Shown piece by piece: positions 1 to 10,480 of a DNA stretch of 64,000 bases. Made by a program: the position numbers and the translations under genes. The notes under the pieces are model-generated. The model ran no database searches. It worked only from the letters and a program-made list of their open reading frames with translations, and was not told the origin of the DNA. The first letter of the stretch is position 1. Every line of letters begins with the position of its first letter. This stretch comes from Myrica gale (lineage: Eukaryota; Streptophyta; Magnoliopsida; Fagales; Myricaceae), in assembly GCA_963930655.1 (NCBI GenBank), contig OZ005609.1, positions 16,813,001-16,877,000 of the forward strand, written 5' to 3'.

Positions 1-965
1 GACGTTCATATATTAAAATACAAGTTTTTCATCCTAAAACAATTCAATTTAAAAACCACTAACCTCAAATGCAATCCAACTTCAAATTCTCAAAGATATG
101 CTCGCTCTTTTCACACCCTCTTCAATGAGATTGAACGCCCAAAATCCGCTCTCCGCTTCTCCTCGTGCTCAAATCTCTCATTTGCTTTTTTTCTCCGTTT
201 TTCCTCCACTGTCTGCGAATCTGTAACTTTCATACGCTTGAATATTGTTCAGACCAGTAAAATAACGTTCGGACGCCTACGTGTATTAGTTTTCGAGGGA
301 ATACATGCCGCCAAAATTTTCATATACGTCTAAACTACTATTTACCCGTCCGAACTCCCTCTTACAGTTCATCACACAGTTTTAGTAATTCTCAAACGAC
401 AGTGTATGCTCAATAACATAAACATTCGGACACTCACATATCGTCCGAACACTACCTTACATTACCCGAGACTGTTTAGGAAATGCCAACACCATAGCAT
501 CTGATAATAAACAATAACGTCCGAGCGGTAGTAAAACGAGTCCGGACGGTATTTTGAATTTCAGCAGTCCCGACCATCTAAACATGTGTTCGAACGGTTT
601 ATTTTATATAATACGACACCATTCGATTTTATATTAAATAGTCCGAACGTTTTTGGACAATATGTATTTATTTTATTCATTTTTTAATTAACTTTATTAG
701 CAAATTTTAAATAACCAAAGTTAGTTAATAATGTAAATAATAAATATTTTTTTGAATAAGTGTACCGAAATTATAAACGTAATATTAATTAAAATATTAT
801 ATTAAGTTCTAATAAATACAAATAACATAATTGAAATGACATAAAACATAATATGAACAAAAACATCAAATAAAATCTATACATGTCCACAAAACATAAT
901 ATAAAATTAAATGTTCTCAAAACATAATAAAAAACAAACGTAATAATAAAAGTAAATAAGGAAGG

Positions 966-2198
966 CTACGAATCATCCTCATCATCATCATCCGTGAATT
1001 TTAGGACGTGACGGACATGACGAAGGTGCTTCTCTATCAGCACGACCCGTTCAGTCAGAGGAAAGAGCTCCGCACCGGTTACCACGCCCCTCAAACTCTC
1101 CTTAAGTACAGCGACCTTCTTCTTCCATCTAGCGTCCATGTCGGCGACCTTCTACTCCAAAGTCGTGAGACGACGACTGATATCACTAACCATACAATGG
1201 GTGGGCTGCAAGACCGACTACATCCGCTGAGACAGCTCCGTCATCATATCGTCCATCCAACTCGGTCGTTGTGGCCCAAGTCTATGGGTCGTGCTCTGTC
1301 CAGGATCCTCCCCCTCCATTGCCTCCACGGGCTGCTCTTGTCGTCTTCCTCTAGCAAACCGAGCGGCTTGCAGCGCTCGCCGTGTCTGGGCCATCGATTT
1401 GGAGAGTGTGGTCTTGTTGATCACCACCAGGGGAAGCGTCTTCGGCTCGTCACCACCCTCGGGTACCAGCATGGCGTGCAGGAACTGGGTCAGAAGAATC
1501 CCGTGCGGCAATGAAGTTGTAGCATCAATCTTCAAGGCCTCTGTACGAATGGACTGGTAGATGTATGATGCTATATCAACAGATAGCCCTCGTACAACTA
1601 CCAGGTACAGGAACTCGGCCCGGCTATACGATAGCTCTGTGGTGTACTTTTTCGGGTCGATGGAGGAGCATAGGATCAGATGCATGATCCGCCAAAAAGG
1701 AAGCAACTGCCCGTGTACCATATAGGCCCCATCCAAGATCGTTGTATCATCCCCCAGCATGATCTGGAATACCTCGGCCTTAGTAGGCCGGCCCTCCTCG
1801 CTCATTGGTAGGTTTGAGAACGCTGCCAAATCTCTCTCGTACCCGAAGAAATTCGCCAGCTCGTCCGATGAGAATATGATTGGAACGTTACGGACAGTAA
1901 CCTCCATACTAGGCTCCTCTAGGTTCCTCACCCGTAATATAGAGCAATAAAACTCCCGCATCATATTTTTCGAAGCATAGCCGGTCCTGTGGATCAAAGG
2001 AAGCCAACCTAACCCCTCCACCACTTTCTGAAGCGTCCGACCCTCAAATGTGAGGTCGTTAAAGTCGGCCAATTTGATGTCCCACTCGACAACAATCGAG
2101 CGAGACATAATGATCCTTGTATGCTGCTCCACTGTCAAAGCACGAGTGGAAGATTGGTCCTCATCAGCCTGGCCACTGGTACGTGGACGCTTACTCAT
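966..2198 (-). pseudogene. Putative plant transposon protein (Transposase_32-like), interrupted by two in-frame TAG codons
   Basis: An open frame of 326 codons runs from ATG at 2198 to TAG at 1218-1220. It resembles the 'putative plant transposon protein' domain seen in plant mobile elements: a central block with FYCSILRV, then NFFGYERDL, then a WRIMHLIL...YSRAEFLYLVVV helix-rich block at about residues 165-200, and a basic tail rich in R/A around 275-290. The same frame continues past the TAG for another 84 codons to 966, with one further TAG at 1152-1154. That tail is coiled-coil-like (RRLTTLE, LTERVVLIEKHLRHVRHVL) and ends in an acidic run, DDDDEDD. I infer that the ancestral protein was about 410 residues. 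Its function is unknown. It could be a captured ORF rather than the element's own transposase. Confidence 0.5.
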
Positions 2199-2331
2199 TT
2201 TTTAGTGAATTTGCACAAAATAACGTTCGTACGAAAACTACACCTTTCCGAACCGCAATATATACGTCTGGACGTGTAATATAAGCGTCCGGACATGAAC
2301 AAAACGTCAACGTATCAGTTTTGGATACCTG

Positions 2332-2490
2332 TCTCAACCCTAAGAAGATAAAAAAAACTATTTAAATTTAACATTAAAGCGTTCGGACTGCGTTGAAAGA
2401 CAGTCGGGACATCCCAACCCTAAGACGATAAAAAAACTATTTCAATTTAACAATAAAGCGTCCGGACTTCCTTGAAAGAGAGTTCGGACA
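2332..2490 (+). repeat. Two-copy tandem repeat, unit about 80 bp
   Basis: Units begin at 2332 and 2412. Each starts CAACCCTAAGA, runs through an A/T tract and an AAAGCG(T/C)TCGGAC-type motif, and ends near (G/T)TCGG(G)ACA. The duplication carries the element's short motif with it, so the motif array grew partly by local tandem duplication. Confidence 0.75.
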
Positions 2491-3185
2491 TAATCAAAAC
2501 GACAATGTATTCCATCGAAACACTACGACAAGAGTCCGAACGCCCAAACACGTGTCTGGACGCCCACATAATGAATCTTAACGTTGTGTTAATGATGATC
2601 AAGTTAACTCAGTCATGGCAGCATCCCTCCACATCCCCCACTCACCCAAAAATTACACCAAAAAACACAAACTAATATACTTAAAACAAAACTAACACTT
2701 AACACTATCAATTTCTACGTAAAAATCAATCAAAAAACACAATCTACTATACAAAAAATAGAATTGAAATTCTATACATAAAACTATATAAAAAAGAAGT
2801 TTTCACCATTAAAATCTTGTTAAGAATAAGCAAAACATACTTGGATGTGATTAGATACGCGAGAGAGTGATATTACGTCGATATTTGTGAAGAAAAAACT
2901 TGAGTTCTGAGAGTTTTTTTAGGGAAAACGTTCGGTGTTCGTGAAACTGACGAACTGTTCGTCTTTTCAAAATACGTCAATCGCGTCCATACCCAATTCT
3001 GGCCGTTCGGAATGACTTTTGCACACGTGGCCCAATCATCGTACTCCATATTAATGTCAAACTTTAAACCGTTTAAAACCGTTCGGCACAATTAAAACGT
3101 CCCGACGTTGTATTAATGCGTTCGTACGTCTATTCCGGACGTTGGAATGAATTGACGCGACGTGGAAGCGCACGTTTGGCTGAAT

Positions 3186-3577
3186 AAATGGCGAATCCCG
3201 TCTGGACATCTGATAAACGTGCAGACGGATACAGCTGTTTTCAACTTTCGTATAACGAAAACACGTGTACGCCATGCGACGGTAAAGTGAACGTCCAACT
3301 GGCTCAAACATGTTCCAACGGATACCTCATTTACTTTCAGATGTGATGCAGGTGTCCGGACGCGCATGTAGATATTGCTTATAAATAAAACGACGAATCA
3401 CGTCTGGACTTCTATTAAACGTTTGGACTTGTACAACCGTTTTTAACTTTCGTATAACGAAAAACACGTGTAGGTCATGCGACGGTTAACTGAACGTCCG
3501 GATTGTCTCAAACCCCGTTCCAACAGGTGCCTCACTTACTTTCGGTAACGATGCAGGAGTCCGGATGCGCATGTAGA
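3186..3577 (+). repeat. Two-copy tandem repeat, unit about 190-200 bp
   Basis: Unit one (about 3186-3372) and unit two (about 3389-3577) share CGTCTGGAC, AACTTTCGTATAACGAAAA, ACACGTGTA, CATGCGACGGT and the end TCCGGA(C/T)GCGCATGTAGA in the same order. They differ by substitutions and small indels, so the duplication is old. Both units are inside the subterminal motif region. Confidence 0.8.
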
Positions 3578-4010
3578 GAGTTTGAACGGATAGCAAATTT
3601 ATTTCACAGATTAAATTAACACAATTTACTTTATTTCACAAAACCTAATTTATTTAAATGAGTAAATTTAAGTAAATAATTTAATTTATTTCATTCAACT
3701 CAATATAATTTGGCACAAATATTTAACATAATTTTTTTATTTTAAATACATAAAAAAATATAATTAATCATATTTTTATATTAAATATCAATTATAACTA
3801 ATCATCAATTTAATTATAAATAATTATTTAATTTTACTAATTATCCATTTAAATTGTAATAAATTTAATCGACTGAAAAAAAATTAATATAAAATAAAAA
3901 AAATAATCCAAATACTGAATAAAAAACCACAATCTTAATGTCTATTACAAGCTACAAACGGTCTTTTAAAACGATAAATAAATAACTAAGTTTAAAGCAG
4001 AAACAGAAGA

Positions 4011-4405
4011 CTAGTTCAAATCACGAGCTGCGACTGGCTCGTCCAAATCTTGTCCGAGGGCATCACGAACATGCACCAAATGCTCCTCCATATTATCCAC
4101 CCGTCTGACGAGTGTCTGCAGCTGTACCGGAACTGTATGGACAGACTAGGACAATTGAGACAATTGTTCTCTCATCCTTATTAGTTCCCTCCGCATAATA
4201 TTAAACTCTTCCGTTATAGCCCTATCCGTCAGAGCAAGTTTCGTCTCCAGACTGGTCAAGAGGCATTGGAGCTCCATGCATAATGAATGTGTCGGCTGCA
4301 TGATCGCCCGAATACTCTCGTCTAACTCCGCTAAATACGCGTCTGCCTAGGCTGGTTGCTCTGTCTGTCCCCCGACATTGGTGATACTCTTCCAGAATGT
4401 TCCAT
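4011..4405 (-). pseudogene. Second, diverged coiled-coil tail of the transposon ORF (broken)
   Basis: The minus-strand frame ending in TAG at 4011-4013 reads through a coiled-coil segment (YLAELDESIRAIMQPTHS, LLTSLETKLALTDRA, LVRRVDNMEEHLVHVRDAL). These blocks line up in order with the tail of the ORF at 966-1220 (QPTHC, RLTTLE, LTERVVLIEKHLRHVRHVL). It has one internal TAG and needs a frameshift to reach the ATG at 4403-4405. This is therefore a degraded paralogous copy in the same orientation, about 3 kb away. No matching N-terminal body is visible upstream of it. Confidence 0.6.
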
Positions 4406-5312
4406 GGTCAACCTAGCAAAACCGTCCGAACATGAGCATAAACCGTTCGCACGACAGTCAAACTGCGTCGTTTAAATTTTAGGACGTCCAGACGTAATAA
4501 AAGGCGTCCGCACGTAAAATAACAGTCCTGACGGTTTATTACAAGTCCAAATGTTGTGAAACGACATCCGAACGTGGTTCGAGGAACACTAGCCAAACCA
4601 CCTAATTTCATAAAATAAAAGATTTTGACAAAGTCTGTCGGTTTTATGTGGCCATAACCGTCAGAACGTGTTATATTAGCGTTCGAACAGGTTTCAACGG
4701 TTATACTGACACGTGACCCAATCAAATTTAATGTCATTAAATATGCTCGATTCGAAATGGTTCTAGAACTTATACGGTCCGTACGCTATTTCTTTGTTCG
4801 AACTGTATCGATGTCACGTGTCTGAAATTTTGCAACGTGGAAGCACACGATTCGCGAAAGATGCATTTATAATTGTGCGGACCTTTTTTTGTACCGTCTG
4901 GACTTGGGTATTTTTTCCGTTGGAACGTGGTTTATAACGTCCAGACTGAATTGAATATTCATGACGATTTTTAATTTGTCACTCTAGCCTGACGGTTACT
5001 ATTCGTTAGGTAATGTCCGTTCGGACTGTGTATCAATAGAGTTCGGACGGGAATGTAAAAGTGCGACGATTCTAATTGTCACTCAGTTACGACGATGTGG
5101 AATTTGTCACCCTGCAGCTAGTCCGAACGGGTATCTTGAGAGTCCGGACGTTATTTTTTTTGTGACGCTTTTTTTCTTCACTCATTCGCGACATGTGTAT
5201 GTCGTCACACCAGCAATACGTCTGAACGTTATTGTGACAGGTCCGGACAGTTTTGGAGTTCCTGAATGGTTTTGGGTGACGAAATTAATATTTTGTCATG
5301 AAAAATTCACTT

Positions 5313-5374
5313 TAGGTGACAAAATTCGGTTTGACACCCAAAATTTTGTCACCTAACCATAATTTCTTGTAGCG
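5313..5374. repeat. Terminal hairpin and right terminus of the CACTA-like element
   Basis: TAGGTGACAAAATT at 5313-5326 and its exact complement AATTTTGTCACCTA at 5342-5355 form a 14-bp stem with a 15-nt loop. The outer end follows at 5363-5374 as TTTCTTGTAGCG. A diverged piece of the same block occurs at 5291-5298 (TTTTGTCA). Confidence 0.75.
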
Positions 5375-5650
5375 TAGATTATGCGATAAAGAACCATGAA
5401 TAAAATAATTAAACAAAATTAAAGAGAAATTTTTTTGTTGATTGTTGGATTTGATTTTTTAGATTGCACTAAAATAAAATGAAAATAACATATGAAAATC
5501 AATAAAGAAAATGATTCATTTAGCAACTCGGGATCCCTTTAATCAGCTATACTCAATTGGATGAAAATGATGATTTTCTCCAATCAAAAAATCTAACAAT
5601 AACCCTTGTAAAGATATTCATATTATAGAATTTATGAATAATAAATAGTA

Positions 5651-6159
5651 AGGTTAAATACACTTTGCACCCTTTTATGTTTCGGGGTGTTAATACATTG
5701 CACCCCAATGTTTTATTTTTGAGATATTGAATCCATTATGTTATCTCTCCCAACGATTTGCACCCCGGAGTGAAATTAGGCATCAAATTAGTGGGTAATC
5801 GTTTACACCTGTCTCTCACGTGACCTCAATCCTGTTAGATTACCATATCGCCCTTGAATCTCAAACAGTATTTGCCTACAGATCATCTGCTTATGTATAA
5901 TACCAGCATATCTCTCTAAAGGCTGACGTTTATTGCCTTGGAATCATCATTCTTGATGTCCTTAACTGCGAATTCTCCTCTCAATGTCTTAGCAATGGCA
6001 AGGGCGATACGATTACTATATAATTTGACGCATAATTTCACTCTGGGATGCAAATTGTTGGGGGACATAACATAATAGGTTCAATGTCTCAAAAATAAAA
6101 TATTGAGATACAATGTGTCAACACCTCCAAACATAGGGGGTGCAAAGTGTATTTAACCC
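5651..6159. mobile_element. Non-autonomous MULE-type element (MITE) with long TIRs
   Basis: The 509-bp element is flanked by an exact 9-bp direct repeat, TAAATAGTA, at 5642-5650 and 6160-6168. A 9-bp TSD is the hallmark of Mutator-like elements. The ends are (A/G)GGTTAAATACACTTTGCACC, and the inverted similarity continues for about 120 bp on each side (to about 5785 and from about 6025). The middle, about 250 bp, shows no ORF or recognised gene fragment. Mobilisation would need a MULE transposase from elsewhere. Confidence 0.85.
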
Positions 6160-6168
6160 TAAATAGTA

Positions 6169-6714
6169 TCACGATAAAGTACTAATTTCACATCACATGA
6201 TTCTTAAAGCATTCAATATATCTATAAATCACAATGAATCAATATGGATGTTTAGATATTAGAATAGAGAACCGTTGGATTAAACGAAAATCACTTTATT
6301 ACTTGTTGATGATCAAAATAACATCACAAGTTATTAAACTTTTCTTTTAACCGTAACAAGAGAGTTCTAGCCTAACATCTTCACAATGATTGCCATGAAT
6401 TCTCAAGAAAAAAGTCTAACTAGAAAAGAAATAAAAGTGAAAAGTGAAAATGTCTCAATGTTGTGTTCTCCATCTTCTTTTAAGCTCCTCTTCTTCTAAA
6501 ACATTATTCACCCTCCAAATGTGCGAATCTCGAAATTTTGGTGCAATGAAAAGTTGTATACAACTCAAAAATCTCTAAAACTCCGTAAAGATTGCATTAT
6601 TTGGATAACTAATGGATTAGTTATAACTTTTTCAGCTAAACACGTTTACATCCGCTTCTATCTTGATTTTAAATTGCTTCATTGATTTCAAATGTTGTTT
6701 CTCTTCATCCAATC
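6169..6714. other. Unassigned AT-rich spacer
   Basis: No convincing coding region, repeat end or RNA gene is visible here. Confidence 0.4.
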
Positions 6715-7345
6715 CCACGAAATTGTGAAATTATTTTGGAAATGATTTGAGAGTCTAATGGGTTACAAATTGAGAACTAAGAATTATATAAGTTAGAGAT
6801 TTAATCAGCGATATTATTTCGCTCTTATTGGCTCATGTGGAATATAGCATGATGGAAGGATAGATGAATAAATAATTGTTAGCAAAAGGGATTTCATGAA
6901 TGATCAATCTCATTTTTTTCATAGGTCAATTGTGATATTTTGATGAAAATGATTGCAATTAGTAGAAGTACAAAATTCATAATAAAAAAATATAAGGGAA
7001 ATAATGGAAAAAAGTTTTCATGCGAACCTACGGCCGAGATTTGATCCCTAATGATCCCATGTCATATCACAGCTAGTATTCAGAGAAAAACTATACGATA
7101 ATTTTTCAAAAAATGGTGTGCCATTAGAATTTTGAAAAAACAAATCCTATGACGACTGAGGAGTGAAAAAGAAGGAGACATAACATTTGGGTTGCTTAAG
7201 ATTATGTGATTGACAAAATATTGAAGTATTAATGAAGATTAAAGATTAATTAGACAATTGTGGAGAGATCGACAAGATCCTAAGAATCATCGGTGATCGA
7301 AGATTGAGAATACAATTGGTAAGTAATTTACAACAAACGGGAACT
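6715..7345 (+). mobile_element. Degraded LTR fragment related to the 3' LTR of copia-3
   Basis: The stretch matches the LTR part at 36680-37270 in order: TGGTTACAAATTG-like, GAATTATAT(A/G)AGTTAG(A/G)GATTTAATC, AATATAGCATG(A/G)T, AATAATTGTTAGCA, and a tail of AAGATT/GATTAAC-type words. It is a diverged, truncated copy with no recognisable TSD or internal region. Confidence 0.5.
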
Positions 7346-8276
7346 TTCTCAAACGAGTCTACTCTTAATCACTAATCTTCCCTTATAGGCTTTGACCTTG
7401 ATTGGCTTAGTGGGTCTTATAGCAGTTGGACGAGTTCACTGGAGGATTTAGACAAATCTCTGCTCTTGAAGTTAAAACATTCCTTGCTTGTTTAGGTGCC
7501 TATTTTATTTCTTGATTTGGAGCCTTGGGAGTCATTGCAAATCTAGTCTTCCCTGGTCATGGTAGGCGCCCTTTGTGCAATTGCTCCCCAGGTGTCGTGG
7601 AAGTTGGAGTGTGACAAATTACTGGTTGATTCGTGGATATGGGTGGTGGAGTCTTGAAATTCCAAAGGATGTGCATGAGATACAAAATTCAGAAGCTAGT
7701 TAACATTCCTGGTCTGGGCCTCCGTAGTTCAAGCATAGATTCGGAAGATATTTATCGCATATGGGGTGTCCATAAATACCCGACCCAGAAATGACCCTTT
7801 GGCAGAACACAGTGTGGGGCCGGGCCAACTGTTGAAGAATCAAGAAATCCCTTTGCAATCAGCGCATAACAAGCGGCCATTGCGAGGTGGCTTGTACCCG
7901 TTACTTTATCGTCTATAGTGCTTCGTCTAGTGACATTCACACAAATTCAAAGGTTTTAACCTTTTTACATTCTCTAAAGACTTCCACCACAAGGCGTAAG
8001 CTCAACCAACGTTCTTCAAGAATCCCACCAAACCCAAAAATCACTCCTTTTCTCGGTTCCCCTTAATATGTAGGAAAACCCATTTCAGAACCCCCAATTT
8101 AACACCGTGTAAGCAGCTTATCAAAACCCACTCAAAGTTCTTCTGGATATACCAAACTAAAACCTCCTATAGAGAACAGCAAGACCCATCTCTCAGTTTT
8201 TAACGAATTCTTATCAGCTTTACTGCAGTAAATTCGCCTGCTGAAATACTGATCCAACAAGAGCATTTCAAGAACT
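7346..8276. other. Spacer and possible 5' flank of the small secreted gene
   Basis: I recognise no gene from 7346 to 8276. The last 250 bases are C/A-rich leader-like sequence just before the ATG at 8277 and could contain its 5' UTR. No clear TATA box could be assigned. Confidence 0.3.
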
Positions 8277-8741
8277 ATGATTTCTGCTTTTGGGGCATTC
8301 TCTCTCATCCTGCTCCTCCTTTTAGTTAGTACTGTCAACTACAATGAAGCAAGGGTAGCCCAAGTAAGTGTTCTTCCCCTCCAAACCCCACTTGATTTCA
8401 TAGTTCCCTTCATTTTTTTGGTCAAAGTTATCATCATCTGTTGTGCGTTTTTGCTGATTGAATGGTTGTTTCTTGATTGGAAGGCAAATGGGTCGGAGGC
8501 GGAGATGGTGCCTTTGATGGAGGCGGGGAGGATGGAAAAGACAATGATAGTCATGAACGAGAGCAGGAGGAGGCTGGGTAGCTTCCATATATGTGCCCTG
8601 TGCACTTGCTGTGGTGGGGCCAAAGGTCTGTGCTTGCCATCTCCTTGTTGATATGCCATCAATTGCAACATTCCGAATAGGCCTTTTGGCTTCTGTTCTT
8701 TCACTCCCAAGACCTGCAATTGCTTTGGATGCCATCTCTAA
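8277..8741 (+). pseudogene. Small secreted cysteine-rich protein gene with one intron and a premature TGA
   Basis: Exon 1 (8277-8363) encodes a signal peptide (MISAFGAFSLILLLLLVSTV) and ends at a canonical donor, GTAAGT. The intron is 8364-8483 (120 nt, acceptor ...GGAAG). Exon 2 (8484-8741) encodes a mature domain beginning near ESRRRLGSFHICALCTCC, with C-x2-C-x-CC, then LPSPC, then a TGA at 8649-8651. The frame then continues cleanly as YAINCNIPNRPFGFC, FTPKTCNCFGCHL and TAA at 8739-8741. The TGA stands where a second cysteine of a CC pair is expected, so a single TGC/TGT to TGA change is the simplest reading. The truncated product would lack the last six or so cysteines. The pattern resembles a plant-specific family of unknown function (possibly that labelled DUF7866, unverified). 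It could be a recent null allele or a sequencing error. Confidence 0.6.
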
Positions 8742-10480
8742 CGCTTCCTCTCTCTCTTCTGTAATTTATTATTCACATTATTTAATTTAAGGGTGAAGGT
8801 GATTGTGTTGCAAGTGTGGATGGAAAGAACATCTGTTCTTCATTGTCTGTTTTCATGGTTTTTCAGAAATATGTTATTACTTGGGTTTGGTTACTTCCAG
8901 GTTAGTCTGCTAGCAATATTTGTTAATGGTTGTTGCAGGCAGTAGCATCGCCTAAAGTGTATTTAAGGATTTGAGGAAACATTGTCCTCGTTAGTGGAGC
9001 TATTGGGGCTAATGATAATTTTTGTTACTTTTCAAAGAGTATGTCAATGTAAGTTAAAGTGCTCCCTAGTGCGAGTGTTATTAGTCAATGACTAAGGATT
9101 AATACTTCGGTTTTTTCTCTTATTTTATGGCATTGTGTTTTAAGTTACATTATTTTTTTATTATACTTAGGGATCTTATACACCCTGCCACATGTTGCAC
9201 AATTTTAAAATCAATATGCTTAGTGTTCCTCTAATGTTTTCTTCTTCCCCTACCCTCTCCCTTAACCCGTTATGGCTGCTTCCTCTGCATTTTATAGAGC
9301 ATTTCATTGGACGAATTCTCCTCTGTGAAAGCGGCTATATCTTTTATTTCTTATTCGTTTTTATAGCTCTCAAAAGAAAAAAAGGAAAAGAAATAATAAG
9401 GAATAAGATCTGCCCATATTCTTTTGTTTCAGTTAATTAGCAGGAGTCACGACTCACGAACTTCCAGCAGATCTTGTATTCATATGGGGGGTCCAATGAT
9501 TTATGAATTGGGGCACCCCGCCGGTACTCTGAAAGAGAGTGATCGAATTAGCTCTTGAGTTACCTGAAGTAGACGAGGAAGGAGATAAGATTGATGGTAT
9601 CATATTAATGCATGCAGGTGTCGCCAACCCAAAATATTAAGGTGGGTGGATGTTGGGTAGAGGCAATTAAGCCTTAGCTACAACTTGCTACAACTGTAAG
9701 GTGGGGGCTTTATTGTTCTTGGGAGACCATTAACACATAGCTTGGTTATTTTCTTCCATTTTCTTTTTCACGGAATCGTTTACTGGTTTTTTCTGTCGAG
9801 TTCTATAGCATGGGATTGTTGCTAGCCTATGTGAGCAAAAGGTCGGGTAACTGGTTGAGAGTGGTTGTAGGGATAATTTGCATCGCTAAGCCAGTGCGGC
9901 TCATGCTGGGAGGGACATAGAAATGCTGGTAGGGCGTAGATCCCAGATCTGAATTGTGTGTCTTTACCAGAGGGCGGTCAACAAAGGTTGGTGGAAGTTG
10001 GGCAAAGGCAATCAAGCATTGGGTACTAAAGTTGCAGGGTGCTGGTTTTATTGTTCTCAATAGACTATCAATGCAAACTGTGCGCCTCGGTCATTCCATG
10101 AAATTCCTGCTTGGCAACGCGAGCGAACATCTTTTCTAGTTTGTCGCGAGACTAATTGTTTTTCCGCATGTGGTAAGCTTGTGGGGCTCATTGAGGGATG
10201 GGGTCTATAGACATGGCAGTAGAGTTTAGAGCCACATCTGACTTCGGTATCTTGAGAATAGTGTTTTTGGAATCTTGTTGACCTCAGTCTGTGCAACAAC
10301 CCATGTCCTGTTCCAAGGACAAATAAGAATCAGATGGTTGGCGATTTTTGTGTCTATTTATTCTTGTCAATCCATGTGCTGTTCCAAGGACACATCCTTT
10401 CGCCTACCGTATGTTAGTCACGTTTCTCTGGCACATCTAGATGAGATCACGCGTAGTTATTGAGTTTCCCATTCGAACCT
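8742..10480. other. 3' flank and spacer with short local duplications
   Basis: No gene is recognised. There is a diverged direct duplication: about 9617-9740 and 9968-10080 both hold GGTGG(A/T)TGTTGGG or GTTGGTGGAAGTTGGG followed by GGCAAT(T/C)AAGC and TTTATTGTTCT. A 20-bp block, CCATGT(C/G)CTGTTCCAAGGACA, occurs at about 10302 and 10372. Small open frames here have no family signature. Confidence 0.35.

Larger units (their letters stand above)
240..5260. repeat. Dispersed GTCCGGACG-like short motif array
   Basis: Dozens of degenerate copies of GTYCGRACG (near-palindromic, so readable on both strands) lie at 240-660, 2220-2570, 2930-3600 and 4410-5260. Examples are near 264, 410, 520, 540, 643, 2283, 2458, 2540, 2562, 3358, 4500, 4670, 5045 and 5130. 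They avoid the ORF at 1218-2198 and do not occur as a cluster beyond 5374. Spacing is irregular, often 20-60 bp. This is the expected look of a CACTA subterminal transposase-binding region, although the binding role is inference. Confidence 0.7.
1..5374. mobile_element. CACTA-like (En/Spm type) DNA transposon, right-hand part
   Basis: The region ends at 5363-5374 in TTTCTTGTAGCG, which read outward-in is CGCTACAAGAAA, one base away from the CACTACAAGAAA terminus common in plant CACTA elements. Just inside is a 14-bp perfect inverted repeat (5313-5326 and 5342-5355). The whole segment is filled with degenerate copies of a GTCCGGACG-type motif in both orientations, like the transposase-binding subterminal repeats of CACTA elements. 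It also holds a transposon-type ORF on the minus strand. The left terminus is outside the window, so the TSD cannot be tested. The segment may be two related elements in tandem, because the tail of the ORF occurs twice (966-1220 and 4011-4405). Family assignment is inferred from the terminus and motif architecture; no CACTA TNPD transposase is visible. Confidence 0.6.

Noticed and set aside
1008-1560. Plus-strand frames across the transposon ORF
   Set aside because: Antisense to the minus-strand plant transposon-type frame, with low-complexity composition.
8322-8735. Long minus-strand frames opposite the secreted cysteine-rich gene
   Set aside because: They are antisense shadows; splice sites, signal peptide and cysteine pattern support the plus strand.
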